From Mariniblastus sp. (GTDB taxonomy: Bacteria > Planctomycetota > Planctomycetia > Pirellulales > Pirellulaceae): a stretch of DNA of 39,620 nt. The notes under the pieces were generated by a model. The model saw nothing but the letters and a program-made list of their open reading frames with translations, made no database searches and was not told the origin of the DNA. The DNA is taken from contig WTFU01000107.1 in NCBI GenBank assembly GCA_011523945.1, positions 1 to 39,620 on the forward strand, read 5' to 3'. Shown here one piece after another: positions 17,937 to 26,418 of this stretch. Position 1 is the first letter of the stretch. Each line of letters starts with the position of its first letter. A program made the position numbers and the translations under genes.

Positions 17937-19151
17937 ATGACACCACGCTCATTTTCAGTTGAAGTCGTTGAAAAACTTCAAAACGCCGGGTTCGATGCGT
18001 TTTGGGCGGGGGGATGTGTGCGCGATCAAATCCTCGGGATTGAGCCACAAGATTACGACGTTGCGACCAATGCGACCCCGGACCAGATTCGAGAGACGTT
18101 TGGAAAAAACAAAACGCTGGCCATCGGTGCAGCCTTCGGAGTGATTACGGTGCTCGGCCCCAAGCCCGCAGGGCAGGTCGAGGTGGCAACTTTCAGAAAA
18201 GATGGTGGCTACTCTGATGGTCGTCGCCCCGACAACATTGAATTTACCGACGCGAAAGAAGACGCGTTGCGCCGCGACTTCACTATCAATGGAATGTTTC
18301 TTGATCCCTCTACGGGCAAACTCATCGATTACGTTAATGGCCAAGAGGACCTCGGCAAGCGGTTAATTCGGGCGATTGGGGTTCCTAAAGATCGCATTCA
18401 AGAAGATAAGTTGCGGATGCTGCGCGCGGTTCGATTTGCAGCAACCTTTGAATTTGCAATTGAAGCGGAAACGCTGCATGCGATTCAAGCTGCAGCAACA
18501 GAGCTCACGGTCGTTAGTGGAGAACGAATCGGGACGGAAATGCGCAGAATGCTTACCCACCCGAATCGAGCTACCGCGGTTTCATTGTTACGTGAAACTA
18601 AATTGTTGGAAGAAGTTATTCCCAATGCTGACACGCTTTTTTCATGCAAAGAAAACTGGGACAAACTACTTTCTCAATTGCGGAGACTCGAGGGTGACTT
18701 TGAATCGGCGCTTGCTATTTTGATGGAACCCATTTTTACTGATTCAGCTTTTGATTCAGTATCCGACGGCTGGAAACTTTCTAACCATGAAATCAAAAAC
18801 GTTCGTTGGATCCATCAAAACTGGAAAACACTAGTTGATGCAGAACAGAAACCCTGGTCTGTCATCCAACCGCTTTTAATCCAGAAGCAAGCTCCATCGG
18901 CGCTCGCGATGGCCGCCTGCCAAACTGAAACTCCATTGATCGGGATTGATTTTTGTCGTGATCGGCTTGCTTGGGAACCCGATAAGCTTGATCCACCACC
19001 ACTGCTCGATGGAGGTGCATTAATCCAATTAGGGATTAAGCCAAGCCCCAAGTTTAGCCTAATCCTCTCAGATGTACGCACTGCTCAGCTCGACGGCAAA
19101 ATTACAACGACAGAGCAGGCGGTGGAAAGGGTACGACAAATGGTTGGCTAA
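17937..19151 (+). CDS. CCA tRNA nucleotidyltransferase / poly(A)-polymerase family
   Basis: This is a class II nucleotidyltransferase of 404 residues, acting in the cytoplasm either to add CCA to tRNA 3' ends or to polyadenylate RNA. Signature blocks are in order: AGGCVRDQILG, then the metal-binding DYDVATNATPDQI, then RRDFTINGMFLDP, then RIQEDKLRMLRAVRFAATF, with an all-alpha C-terminal region. The two tRNA-Leu genes in this window do not encode CCA, consistent with a need for this activity. Sequence alone does not safely separate CCA-adding from poly(A) polymerase function. Start is the ATG at 17937. The 129 bp upstream to the DUF1501 stop hold no gene. Confidence 0.92.
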   Translation: MTPRSFSVEVVEKLQNAGFDAFWAGGCVRDQILGIEPQDYDVATNATPDQIRETFGKNKTLAIGAAFGVITVLGPKPAGQVEVATFRKDGGYSDGRRPDNIEFTDAKEDALRRDFTINGMFLDPSTGKLIDYVNGQEDLGKRLIRAIGVPKDRIQEDKLRMLRAVRFAATFEFAIEAETLHAIQAAATELTVVSGERIGTEMRRMLTHPNRATAVSLLRETKLLEEVIPNADTLFSCKENWDKLLSQLRRLEGDFESALAILMEPIFTDSAFDSVSDGWKLSNHEIKNVRWIHQNWKTLVDAEQKPWSVIQPLLIQKQAPSALAMAACQTETPLIGIDFCRDRLAWEPDKLDPPPLLDGGALIQLGIKPSPKFSLILSDVRTAQLDGKITTTEQAVERVRQMVG

Positions 19152-19187
19152 TTGATTTCTAGCAATGGCCTTCAAGATAATCGGGCG

Positions 19188-19193
19188 TATAAT
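19188..19193 (+). promoter_or_regulatory. Perfect TATAAT -10-like box before the zinc-ribbon membrane gene
   Basis: TATAAT lies 47 bp before the TTG start at 19240. No good -35 hexamer is found at 16-18 bp upstream, so it would be a weak or activator-dependent promoter. Confidence 0.3.
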
Positions 19194-19239
19194 ATTTGCC
19201 GAGCGACAGAGTTTTGCCATTCATTAAACGGAGTTACGT

Positions 19240-20298
19240 TTGAAGCTCACTGTATCCTGTCCTGAATGCGGTAAAGTATTTCGCAACCTAAAACCCGAAT
19301 TAGCGGGTAAAAAGGCGCGATGCAGTTGCGGCAAATTAGTACGACTGGGTGTTAAAAAATCCTCAGCTTCGGAAACCGCAGCAGCACCAAACGAATCTCG
19401 AGATACTTCCCAATCGACCGATCAAAGCTTACCTACCGTCTCGCCTGAACGCTCTCTCTCGGCCGAAAAAAAACAAAAAAGAAGAAAGAAACGACGCGCC
19501 CGAGCAATTGAAATTCCAGTGACGGTTTCAGTATCTTCTCCTGGAACAGAGAAACCGCTTTTCCAAGATACGTATGGTGACTTAGATGATATTCTAGCCA
19601 GCGCCGGTGACTCCACTCCGCTGAGAATACCTCGACCGCAAGAAACATCAGTTGCCGACAAAACAGAATCCACCGCTTTGAAATCCACGACGGAAATGTC
19701 ATCTCCTATCGGAGTGATTGCTGGTCTTATTTCTGCCACGCTGGCGATCTGGTTCGGAACCCTGCTCGCAACATCTAGATTTGCACTCATCGACTGGCCC
19801 TTCATTCGCAGCCTATCGAATTCACTTCAGAACGTATTTCACGTTAGCTTTGGAGAAGCGGAAGTGAGTACAACGTTTAATGCTGTGTTCCTATTTCTCG
19901 GTTGGACGCTCTGGCTGTTGGCATTAGCTTTCATCATTCTGGGGATTGGCCAATTTCTTAACACATTCATTCAACTCCTTGTTAAGGAGCCGTTATTAAA
20001 AAGAATCGACGGACTGGTTGGAATCTTCGCGATCACGATCTTAGTACTGATGGTAACTCTCATTTTCACCCAGATTACGTTTTCAAATGCCGAGTACCAA
20101 CGTCTCGAAGGTTACAATCTTCCCTTCGCGACGGAAGAAGAAAAACTTGCCAATGTCGTTCAATTGCAAGTTGCTGAAGGCGAACGCAGGGATACTTTTA
20201 CCCATGGGATACTTATTGGGGCAGCATTTCCATTCACAATTTTCGCTTTCACAATGCTGCGACTATTTACCAAAGCTCCAACCGCTCAAGCGGAATGA
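19240..20298 (+). CDS. Membrane protein with N-terminal zinc ribbon, unknown function
   Basis: This 352-residue protein opens with a short zinc-ribbon-like module: CPECGKVF then CSCGKLV (Cys pairs about 20 residues apart). A long, low-complexity, Lys/Ser-rich cytoplasmic linker follows (KKQKRRKKRRARAIEI). About four predicted membrane spans fill the C-terminal half: residues near 165-185 (GVIAGLISATLAIWFGTLL), 212-240 (AVFLFLGWTLWLLALAFII), a third (LVGIFAITILVLMVTLIF) and a fourth (GILIGAAFPFTIFAFTML). The start is TTG at 19240. Planctomycetes have many proteins of the zinc-ribbon-plus-membrane type with no known role; I assign none. Confidence 0.75.
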   Translation: MKLTVSCPECGKVFRNLKPELAGKKARCSCGKLVRLGVKKSSASETAAAPNESRDTSQSTDQSLPTVSPERSLSAEKKQKRRKKRRARAIEIPVTVSVSSPGTEKPLFQDTYGDLDDILASAGDSTPLRIPRPQETSVADKTESTALKSTTEMSSPIGVIAGLISATLAIWFGTLLATSRFALIDWPFIRSLSNSLQNVFHVSFGEAEVSTTFNAVFLFLGWTLWLLALAFIILGIGQFLNTFIQLLVKEPLLKRIDGLVGIFAITILVLMVTLIFTQITFSNAEYQRLEGYNLPFATEEEKLANVVQLQVAEGERRDTFTHGILIGAAFPFTIFAFTMLRLFTKAPTAQAE

Positions 20299-20322
20299 TC
20301 GGAGGTCAAAGCCATGCGAAAA

Positions 20323-20532
20323 TCAAAGTTCGCCCTTCGTTCCGGGAGCGCGAATAATCTTCGCCAGTTCACCATGGTCAAACCATGCCAGTTGACACGG
20401 ATAACAAGTGTTCAACACGAGGTTGCCAGGGACATCATAGGGATGTGAATCCATTGTCTCCCGACAGGCAGGGCAAGCGTCGTAGATTTCCAAACATTCA
20501 AACCACCATACCTCGTATCGATCATTTAGCAA
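20323..20532 (-). CDS. Orphan zf-TFIIB-like zinc-ribbon fragment
   Basis: This 69-residue ORF has paired cysteines (ACPACRETM, LNTCYPCQLAW) followed by FDHGELAKIIRAPG, the W-x-D-x-GEL pattern of zf-TFIIB zinc ribbons. In related planctomycete proteins, as I recall them, such a ribbon is the C-terminal part of a longer protein, so this may be a remnant. It lies in the same frame just downstream of the LOG gene: only the LOG stop TGA (20544-20542) separates them. The only possible starts are TTG codons and no ribosome site is visible. It may be a short gene, a decayed gene, or expressed by readthrough. Confidence 0.45.
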   Translation of the reverse strand: MLNDRYEVWWFECLEIYDACPACRETMDSHPYDVPGNLVLNTCYPCQLAWFDHGELAKIIRAPGTKGEL

Positions 20533-20541
20533 AACGGAATA

Positions 20542-21390
20542 TCATGCTTCGAAACCGTGGAAATCTTTGATCACATCCCATGTTTCCTGTGGGCTGTTGG
20601 TGTACTGAAAAAGGTCTAGATGACTATCTTCGATTACTCCTTCATCCGCCAGAAATTGAAAATCAATGATCCCATCCCAATACTCTTTGCTATAGAGAAT
20701 AATCGGAATCTCTTGCATTCGCCCAGTCTGTCGTAACGTCAACGTGGTAAACAACTCATCGAGCGTGCCAAATCCGCCCGGAAAACAAACCAACGCCTTG
20801 GCTCTCAACAGGAAGTGCATTTTTCGAATAGCAAAATAGTTGAACTGAAAACACATTCCCGGCGTGATGTACGAGTTTGGCGTTTGTTCAAATGGAAGAG
20901 TGATGTTCAATGCCATCGACTGCCCGCCGGCTTCGAATGCACCTCGGTTAGCCGCTTCCATGATTCCGGGACCACCCCCGGTTTTGATAATAAACTCACC
21001 ATCGTGAAACTGTTTATTATGATTCGTAACTAATTTGGCAAACTCCCGACATTCTTCGTAGTACTTTGATTTATAAAGCACGCGTTCGGCTCGAATCATC
21101 ATTCGTTTTGCACTGGGATCATCGGGTGACTTTTCGATCGCTGCTTTCGCCTCAGCCATCATTGCCTCCCCCTCTTCGCGAGGAGCAACCTGGGTTCCAC
21201 CAAACACAACGACTGTCGACTTGATACCAAGGCTATCCAGACACATCTCTGGCTTAAGAAGTTCCATTTCTAATCGAAGCGGTCGCAAATCTTCTCCGCG
21301 TATAAAGTCCTGATCCATATAGGCCAGACGATAACTCGGATGATCCATGATTTCCTGAATTCGCTTATCACTCGCTTCTTTATCGCTCAC
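20542..21390 (-). CDS. LOG family protein (cytokinin-riboside phosphoribohydrolase-like)
   Basis: This 282-residue protein belongs to the LOG/TIGR00730 Rossmann-fold family, whose characterised members release bases from nucleoside 5'-monophosphates. Signature motifs are GGGPGIMEAANRGAFEAGG and PGGFGTLDELFTTLTLRQTG; VVVFGGTQVAPREEGEAM marks the first strand. About 60 N-terminal residues precede the fold, making it longer than the roughly 190-residue minimal family. The start is a GTG at 21390 preceded by a good ribosome site, GGAAGG, at 21403-21398. It ends in TGA directly before the zinc-ribbon ORF. The physiological substrate in bacteria is often AMP-like but cannot be told here. Confidence 0.92.
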   Translation of the reverse strand: MSDKEASDKRIQEIMDHPSYRLAYMDQDFIRGEDLRPLRLEMELLKPEMCLDSLGIKSTVVVFGGTQVAPREEGEAMMAEAKAAIEKSPDDPSAKRMMIRAERVLYKSKYYEECREFAKLVTNHNKQFHDGEFIIKTGGGPGIMEAANRGAFEAGGQSMALNITLPFEQTPNSYITPGMCFQFNYFAIRKMHFLLRAKALVCFPGGFGTLDELFTTLTLRQTGRMQEIPIILYSKEYWDGIIDFQFLADEGVIEDSHLDLFQYTNSPQETWDVIKDFHGFEA

Positions 21391-21593
21391 GTTGTACCTT
21401 CCGGAATTCTGAAATTAACCTCATTAAAAGCCTCTCTGCATTGTGTGGATTCGCCATAAATCTGGCAATGCCAGTGACTCCCTGCTTTCTCCATAATTTG
21501 GCGATGGCTGAATCTTTCCTAGCAATCCCTTTCAATTTTTACGCTCCAAGCCTCCCAAATCTGCCCCTTAAAACTCTTTGACGAAAAAATACC

Positions 21594-23432
21594 TTAAAGA
21601 TATTTTGCCAGCGGACCGCCCTTTGTCGCCATCGCGTCCACTCGCTTACTAATTTCAGGGTTTTCAATGAGGGGTGGAGCATGGTGTGATTTCACCCTCG
21701 CGTCAATCACAAGACTACCATCGCACCCCCAGTGTTTGTCTTGAATGGACGCATCAATTCCATCAATATCAACGGCAGGGTTACTACGGGTAAAAACCGT
21801 CCAGAGGAAGTTGTTGTGAGATCTAGCGGTAAATTCACTGTCATCCACCAACAGCACTAACGGGAATCGGCTGATTGGAGAATCTGCAGAAAAAGTGTCA
21901 CAAAATGAGCGAAGCATCGCCTTGTCCTGGGTACCACGCGTACTCGGCGGCGCGGAGATCGCGACCACACCGGGAATGCAAATTTTCGGATTCTTAAATC
22001 CCTCCGGCAAGCTCAAACTGCCGGGCATCTCTTTGGGTAATTCACGAACGCGAGGTCCAACGGCTGCAATGACAACTTTGGACCCCTGATTCAAACCGGA
22101 ACCCGAATAATCGAGCGTATCAATGGTTGTTTGGGTTTGAAAATGTAAATCCCGTTTCCAATCAACACGCTCGAGCATCCGAATGAAGAAAGTCTGTATA
22201 TCATCAATATCGAGTTCAGGATCGCAGGCTTCGTCAATGATCCAAAGATACTTCGCCAGCGACATTTGGCCTTGGCCAAGAACCGCGTTGGCCTGAGTCA
22301 ATAACTCCTGTGGGCGATCTGTCGGGCGGTACGGAACGTACCGCTCGCTGCCAATCGCCAACAATAGGGGATGGACACCGGATGCATCCACCGCGTTGAC
22401 GGCTTTAATTCCCGGTAGCACTGTTGGAATGACAGGTCCGGTCAACTCGTGGATTAGTTCTCCAAAAACGGTATCTTCTTGCGGGGGGCGTCCCACGACT
22501 GTGAACGGCCAAATCGCGTTTTTACGATGATAAACTGATTTCACTTTTAATACAGGGAAGTCATGCGTCAAGCTGTAATAGCCTAGATGATCCCCGAACG
22601 GGCCCTCAGGAAGTTGGCGCTGAGGATCGATGGTTCCAGAAATACAAAAATCAGCTTGAGCATAAATCGAAGCCGCATTTGCTTGCTTAACCATTTGAAT
22701 CCGATGTCCCGCCAGCGCCCCGGCGAATGTCAATTCCGACATTCCCTCGGGAAGCGGCATCACCGCAGCGACCGTCATCGCAGGATTTCCGCCAACGAAA
22801 ACATTGACATGAAACGGTTTACCAGCATCCATCGCAGCCTTGTGCTGCACTCCAATCCCCCGATGAATCTGATAGTGCATTCCAGCCTCCTGGTCTGCAC
22901 GGAATTGATTGCCAGAAATTTGTACCCGGTACATTCCCAAATTCGATTTCATCAGTCCAGGTGACCGAACATCTTCGCTATAAACCTGAGGCAATGTAAC
23001 GAAAGCCCCACCATCATCAGGCCAGGACTTTAGCTGCGGCAATGCGGAAAGACAGGTCGTGTGCTGCATCACTGGACCGGTTTTGACTGCCTTGGGACGC
23101 ATTTGTAACGCGACAAACGGCGCTCGCCAATACTTAAGCGGCTGTCGCAATGCCTCTCCGGGGTCAACCTTCACTTGAATGGCCCGCTGAACATTCTCAA
23201 ATGCATCCCGAAAAATATATTTCGCGCGCTCGAGGGTTCCAAACAAGTTGGAAACCATCGGAAATTCGCACCCCTTCACATTGTCGAACAAAATCGCAGG
23301 ACCGCCTGACTGATACACGCGTCGATGAATTTCCGCAGCCTCAAGATTTGCGTCAACTTCATCAGTGACCCGAATCAGATTCCCCGACTGCTCTAAGTCG
23401 TTGACGCAGTCGGTTAAATTTCGGTAGCCCAT
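21594..23432 (-). CDS. UbiD family decarboxylase
   Basis: This 612-residue cytoplasmic enzyme is a UbiD-type, prenylated-FMN-dependent decarboxylase. Recognisable blocks are AAEIHRRVYQSGGPAILFDN, MHYQIHRGIGVQHK, VFVGGNPAMTVAAVMPLPEG and the active-site stretch PEGPFGDHLGYYS, with the acidic residues that position the substrate. Family members act in ubiquinone or menaquinone synthesis or on aromatic acids; length and position do not decide which. No UbiX prenyltransferase gene is in the window. It is a single gene, transcribed away from mscL, and starts at the ATG at 23432. Confidence 0.92.
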   Translation of the reverse strand: MGYRNLTDCVNDLEQSGNLIRVTDEVDANLEAAEIHRRVYQSGGPAILFDNVKGCEFPMVSNLFGTLERAKYIFRDAFENVQRAIQVKVDPGEALRQPLKYWRAPFVALQMRPKAVKTGPVMQHTTCLSALPQLKSWPDDGGAFVTLPQVYSEDVRSPGLMKSNLGMYRVQISGNQFRADQEAGMHYQIHRGIGVQHKAAMDAGKPFHVNVFVGGNPAMTVAAVMPLPEGMSELTFAGALAGHRIQMVKQANAASIYAQADFCISGTIDPQRQLPEGPFGDHLGYYSLTHDFPVLKVKSVYHRKNAIWPFTVVGRPPQEDTVFGELIHELTGPVIPTVLPGIKAVNAVDASGVHPLLLAIGSERYVPYRPTDRPQELLTQANAVLGQGQMSLAKYLWIIDEACDPELDIDDIQTFFIRMLERVDWKRDLHFQTQTTIDTLDYSGSGLNQGSKVVIAAVGPRVRELPKEMPGSLSLPEGFKNPKICIPGVVAISAPPSTRGTQDKAMLRSFCDTFSADSPISRFPLVLLVDDSEFTARSHNNFLWTVFTRSNPAVDIDGIDASIQDKHWGCDGSLVIDARVKSHHAPPLIENPEISKRVDAMATKGGPLAKYL

Positions 23433-23534
23433 GTGATTTATCTATATCTCGTTTGCTAATTAATACTTGCGATCCCAACCGAACATTTACTTACCCGCCC
23501 CCCCATTCTGCGGGACACTCCGGGACGTCATCCG

Positions 23535-23564
23535 TTGATTTTATTTACAGATCCGACTTATGAT
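23535..23564 (+). promoter_or_regulatory. Candidate sigma70-type promoter of mscL
   Basis: TTGATT (23535-23540) and TATGAT (23559-23564) lie 18 bp apart, 4/6 and 5/6 matches to the vegetative consensus. Transcription would start near 23571, leaving a leader of about 95 nt before the mscL ATG. Confidence 0.4.
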
Positions 23565-23666
23565 AGCGAGTCTTCTATGGCGGAGCAGTGGTAAGTTCAG
23601 CAATCGCGATTCCTCTTTCTATTACCGCGAAACCGTCAAATCAATTCTATTTCGAAAGGTTAGCGA

Positions 23667-24050
23667 ATGAAGTTTCTCAAAGATTTTCAAGAATTTGCGT
23701 TTAAAGGCAACTTAATCGACATGGCGGTCGGCATTGTAATGGGCGGAGCTGTCGCTGCCATTGTAAAGTCTTTTCTGAGCAATATCATCACACCGTTGAT
23801 CGCGAGCATCTTCAAAGTGCCGGATATGTCGGCTCTTTATACCGAGATTGGAACTGGCGAGACCGCGTCGAAAGTCATGTGGGGCAGCTTTCTGCAAAAC
23901 ACGCTCGACTTTATTATTCTTGCGTTCGTTATTTTCATCGCCCTCAAGGTCGCCTCACGATGGATGAAAAAAGCGGAAGCCGAAGCGGCTCCTGCTGCAG
24001 ATATCGTTCTGTTAACTGAAATTCGTGATGCCCTTCAAGCCAAAAGCTAA
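23667..24050 (+). CDS. mscL: Large-conductance mechanosensitive channel MscL
   Basis: This 127-residue inner-membrane protein opens as a pressure-relief pore under hypo-osmotic shock; it works as a homopentamer. The N-terminal helix and pore-lining TM1 are plain (FQEFAFKGNLIDMAVGIVMGGAVAAIVKSF is the family core, residues 7-36), the periplasmic loop is short, TM2 is TLDFIILAFVIFIALKVASR, and the C-terminal cytoplasmic helix ends DIVLLTEIRDALQ. GAAAGG sits just upstream of the ATG. Length and order match the family. A convergent gene follows, with a structured inverted-repeat element between them. Confidence 0.97.
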   Translation: MKFLKDFQEFAFKGNLIDMAVGIVMGGAVAAIVKSFLSNIITPLIASIFKVPDMSALYTEIGTGETASKVMWGSFLQNTLDFIILAFVIFIALKVASRWMKKAEAEAAPAADIVLLTEIRDALQAKS

Positions 24051-24075
24051 GTCAGCTGCGATTCAAATTAATAGC

Positions 24076-24138
24076 ATTCGGCTTTGCAAACTGATCGCGA
24101 TAAGATCAGGCAGTGCTCAAACGTGCTGCGAGCCGAAT
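24076..24138. other. Nested inverted repeats forming a three-way junction between convergent genes
   Basis: An 8-bp perfect outer stem ATTCGGCT (24076-24083) / AGCCGAAT (24131-24138) encloses two hairpins: CTGATC (24091-24096) / GATCAG (24104-24109) with a 7-nt loop, and GCAGTGC (24110-24116) / GTGCTGC (24123-24129) with two wobble pairs and a 6-nt loop. The two hairpins abut. It sits between the mscL stop and the stop of the minus-strand gene. No T-run follows on either strand, so it is not a standard intrinsic terminator. It may be a structured RNA, a 3'-end stabiliser or a bidirectional stop signal. Confidence 0.5.
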
Positions 24139-24149
24139 CTTGAAATCGC

Positions 24150-26015
24150 TTACTTGTTTTTTGGAGTTCGCCGAATATGCAAAGTTAATTCGCCGTCATT
24201 GTCAGACAGCTCACTCCAGTTATCACGGCAACGGACGTATAATTGCCCTTCTACCTCACTCTTAAACTGCCCTCGCTCACCTAACTCAAAAGGCTGACCT
24301 TCGCGATAATCTTCTGAGAATATCATTCCCACTAGACGTCCTGTTCCATTGGGCCGGCCATCCGCAGTCACTTCCTCCCCGACATCCACTCGCCATTTGC
24401 CTTGAGCGACGTAATCGTAAGAAACTTCAGGTCGTACAAGTAATTTGGTTGCCTGCCATCCGCGCAGTGCTTTTGTCTTGTGAGAGATTCGACCGGTACT
24501 CGATAAATTGGAACATTTAACATCCCAGTCCCAGGCGCATAAATCTGACCTATAACCATTGTCGAGGTGTTTCACAAAAAAATCATACTCAAAAGAAATC
24601 TGATCTTTTACTTTCCCGAAGGCTAATTCGAATGAATCATTACCACCAGACATCAGATTCATCCCAAGTTTTTTAAAGCGTCGGTCATAATTTGGATTAC
24701 TCGCCAGCATGTAACACAATGCCCACCGCCACGCGTAAGCCTGCCATGAATCACCGGTAATCTGCCCAGCGGCGACGATACTGGCAAGACTTTTTTGTGG
24801 CGAATTAACTAGATAGTCAATTACTACCGGGTCGATATTTACGGCCGTTTCGCCGGGGATCCAATACTGCCCCATTTCCGCCATCCCCTCTGAATACCAA
24901 ACGGGGCCGGTCTTTCCAAAGGTTAGCGAACAAAATGCATGAATCGCTTCGTGTTGAACCACAGAATGTTTGTCACACGAATAAACGACTGCCTTAACAC
25001 CTCCCGGCCCCAAGGTCGAAAGGGTTACTCCAGCAGGTTCGGCAATCTTGGCGATACCACGGGGATCAAGTTGACCCGACGGCCATTTTCCTAAATCACT
25101 AACCACATAACATTCGATGACTGAATTTGGACGTGCAGAGAAATAGCCGCTCACCAAGGCGAACATGGTTTCTAATTTAGACAACAGTATATTTGCACTA
25201 CGATCAGAAACATCGGTATACAACACAAAATGTTTTGAACGTATCTCCCGAGGTTCTCCCGACTCATCTGAATACAAACTAAATTCCTGTTCAAGTCGCT
25301 CGTGATTCGAGGTCGTGATCTGTTCTCGTTCAGGAACCATTTGAATATCGATCCGGTTCACCGCCGACTCGCCATCAGAGAACTCAAGAATATTTGCCTG
25401 AACGACGACGTCGCTGGGTTGAACTCGGTTCAAATGATCGTCAGCAATTTTCAGAACGCAATCCTTAGAAACTGTAAATGAAATCCGTTCTTTTTTTGCC
25501 CATTTCGATTTAGGAACCTGCAGTTGCAGTCGATTCCCGGCAATACTAACGACGCGGCCCACAACATCGACTTTGCCCGCGTCTCGCCCTTCAGGTCGCT
25601 CCAGAAACTCAACTTTTAATTCCGGCTTTTCCTCTCCTGACAAAACTTCAATTGTAGAAATCTCACCTTCCGACTTACCGTAAACATTTGTTTTACCCAT
25701 GAATTGAACGAGCATGCCACGTTCAGCCAATTTCACTGGTAACTCACCGGTGACCGCAATCTGCGCGGTAAGCCGAACGGGTGTCCCACCAATCGAAATC
25801 GCCCGTTCATCCTTATCCTGAATTTTATAAACACCAATAACCCCGTCCGCTTGTTTGATTTTAATGACACCCGGACGAATACGAGCGACCGACCCCGTGA
25901 CAACCTTTTGATTGACAACTGAAATTTGAATAGCGCCCGCTGAACGGATAGACGACAGATTCACAACCAACAAAACGGCTGCGAACAAAAGCAAGGAGTT
26001 TAGAAATTTCGGCAT
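24150..26015 (-). CDS. Large secreted gluzincin-like (DUF1570-like) protein
   Basis: This 621-residue protein (from the ATG at 26015) has a signal peptide (FLNSLLLFAAVLLVVNLSS), an N-terminal beta-rich region with repeated strand-turn segments (residues about 30-230), then a peptidase-like domain. There, SKHFVLYTDVSDRSANILL is followed by HEAIH (His355, Glu356, His359) and EGMAEM with Glu376, an arrangement like gluzincin peptidases of the MA-like/DUF1570 type that are common in planctomycetes. The catalytic capacity is likely but unproven. The C-terminal part contains a conserved-looking beta domain (RWRVDVGEEVTADGRPNG-type text). An in-frame TTG at 26048 would extend it by 11 residues; the ATG gives the clean signal peptide. 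Confidence 0.75.
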   Translation of the reverse strand: MPKFLNSLLLFAAVLLVVNLSSIRSAGAIQISVVNQKVVTGSVARIRPGVIKIKQADGVIGVYKIQDKDERAISIGGTPVRLTAQIAVTGELPVKLAERGMLVQFMGKTNVYGKSEGEISTIEVLSGEEKPELKVEFLERPEGRDAGKVDVVGRVVSIAGNRLQLQVPKSKWAKKERISFTVSKDCVLKIADDHLNRVQPSDVVVQANILEFSDGESAVNRIDIQMVPEREQITTSNHERLEQEFSLYSDESGEPREIRSKHFVLYTDVSDRSANILLSKLETMFALVSGYFSARPNSVIECYVVSDLGKWPSGQLDPRGIAKIAEPAGVTLSTLGPGGVKAVVYSCDKHSVVQHEAIHAFCSLTFGKTGPVWYSEGMAEMGQYWIPGETAVNIDPVVIDYLVNSPQKSLASIVAAGQITGDSWQAYAWRWALCYMLASNPNYDRRFKKLGMNLMSGGNDSFELAFGKVKDQISFEYDFFVKHLDNGYRSDLCAWDWDVKCSNLSSTGRISHKTKALRGWQATKLLVRPEVSYDYVAQGKWRVDVGEEVTADGRPNGTGRLVGMIFSEDYREGQPFELGERGQFKSEVEGQLYVRCRDNWSELSDNDGELTLHIRRTPKNK

Positions 26016-26233
26016 TAGGCTAGTCAATAAACTAGTTTCGGAACACAAATTTTTCGGTGAAATGGGGATTCAAGCCCAATATCAACAGGACTCACCACCC
26101 CTAATTTTAGCATTTCACAATGACTTTAAATCAAAAATGACGGAATTTTGCCGAGACACGATATTTCGGCTTTTCGAACAGAGGGGAAGTTTCTAAACTG
26201 TTTCTCTTGCGGGTTTTTCAAGAACTCAACAGC

Positions 26234-26316
26234 GGGGGTGTGGCGGAACTGGCAGACGCGCTAGATTTAGGATCTAGTTCCCAAAAGGAGTGCAGGTTCG
26301 ATTCCTGTCACCCCCA
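26234..26316 (+). tRNA. tRNA-Leu(TAG)
   Basis: An 83-nt class II tRNA: acceptor GGGGGTG pairs with CACCCCC, discriminator A at 26316; D-arm TGGCGGAACTGGCAGA; anticodon stem CTAGA/TCTAG around loop TTTAGGA with anticodon TAG at 26268-26270; variable arm TTCCCAAAAGGAGT; T-arm GCAGGTTCGATTCCTGT. CCA is not encoded. Its 3' part from 26263 is duplicated at 27088. Confidence 0.98.
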
Positions 26317-26318
26317 CT
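26263..26318. repeat. Left copy of 56-bp direct repeat (tRNA-Leu 3' end; candidate att site)
   Basis: From the inner anticodon stem to 2 nt past the discriminator base, this matches 27088-27143 at 55 of 56 positions. The sole mismatch is A (26276) versus G (27101). It is the copy inside the intact tRNA. The copies are 825 bp apart, start to start. Confidence 0.9.
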
Positions 26319-26320
26319 TT

Positions 26321-26368
26321 AGGCTTTTCCTGTGTGAAATCAATTCATGCAGGAAGAGCCTTTTTTTT
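26321..26368 (+). terminator. Strong intrinsic terminator after tRNA-Leu(TAG)
   Basis: AGGCTTTTCCTG (26321-26332) pairs with CAGGAAGAGCCT (26350-26361) over 12 bp with one wobble, the loop can form a further TGAA/TTCA helix, and eight T follow (26361-26368, sharing the last stem base). It ends the tRNA transcript 5 nt after the tRNA. Confidence 0.93.
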
Positions 26369-26418
26369 GGGGAGTGCTCGCTGACTACCCAATGACGACA
26401 AAGCCGTTGATTTCTTGC

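Noticed and set aside
24076..24138. Hammerhead ribozyme in the three-way-junction element
   Set aside because: The conserved CUGAUGA and GAAA core is absent.
26207..26395. Open frame across tRNA-Leu(TAG) reading GGVAELADALDLGSS
   Set aside because: It is the well-known false translation of a tRNA-Leu gene; the tRNA explains the sequence.
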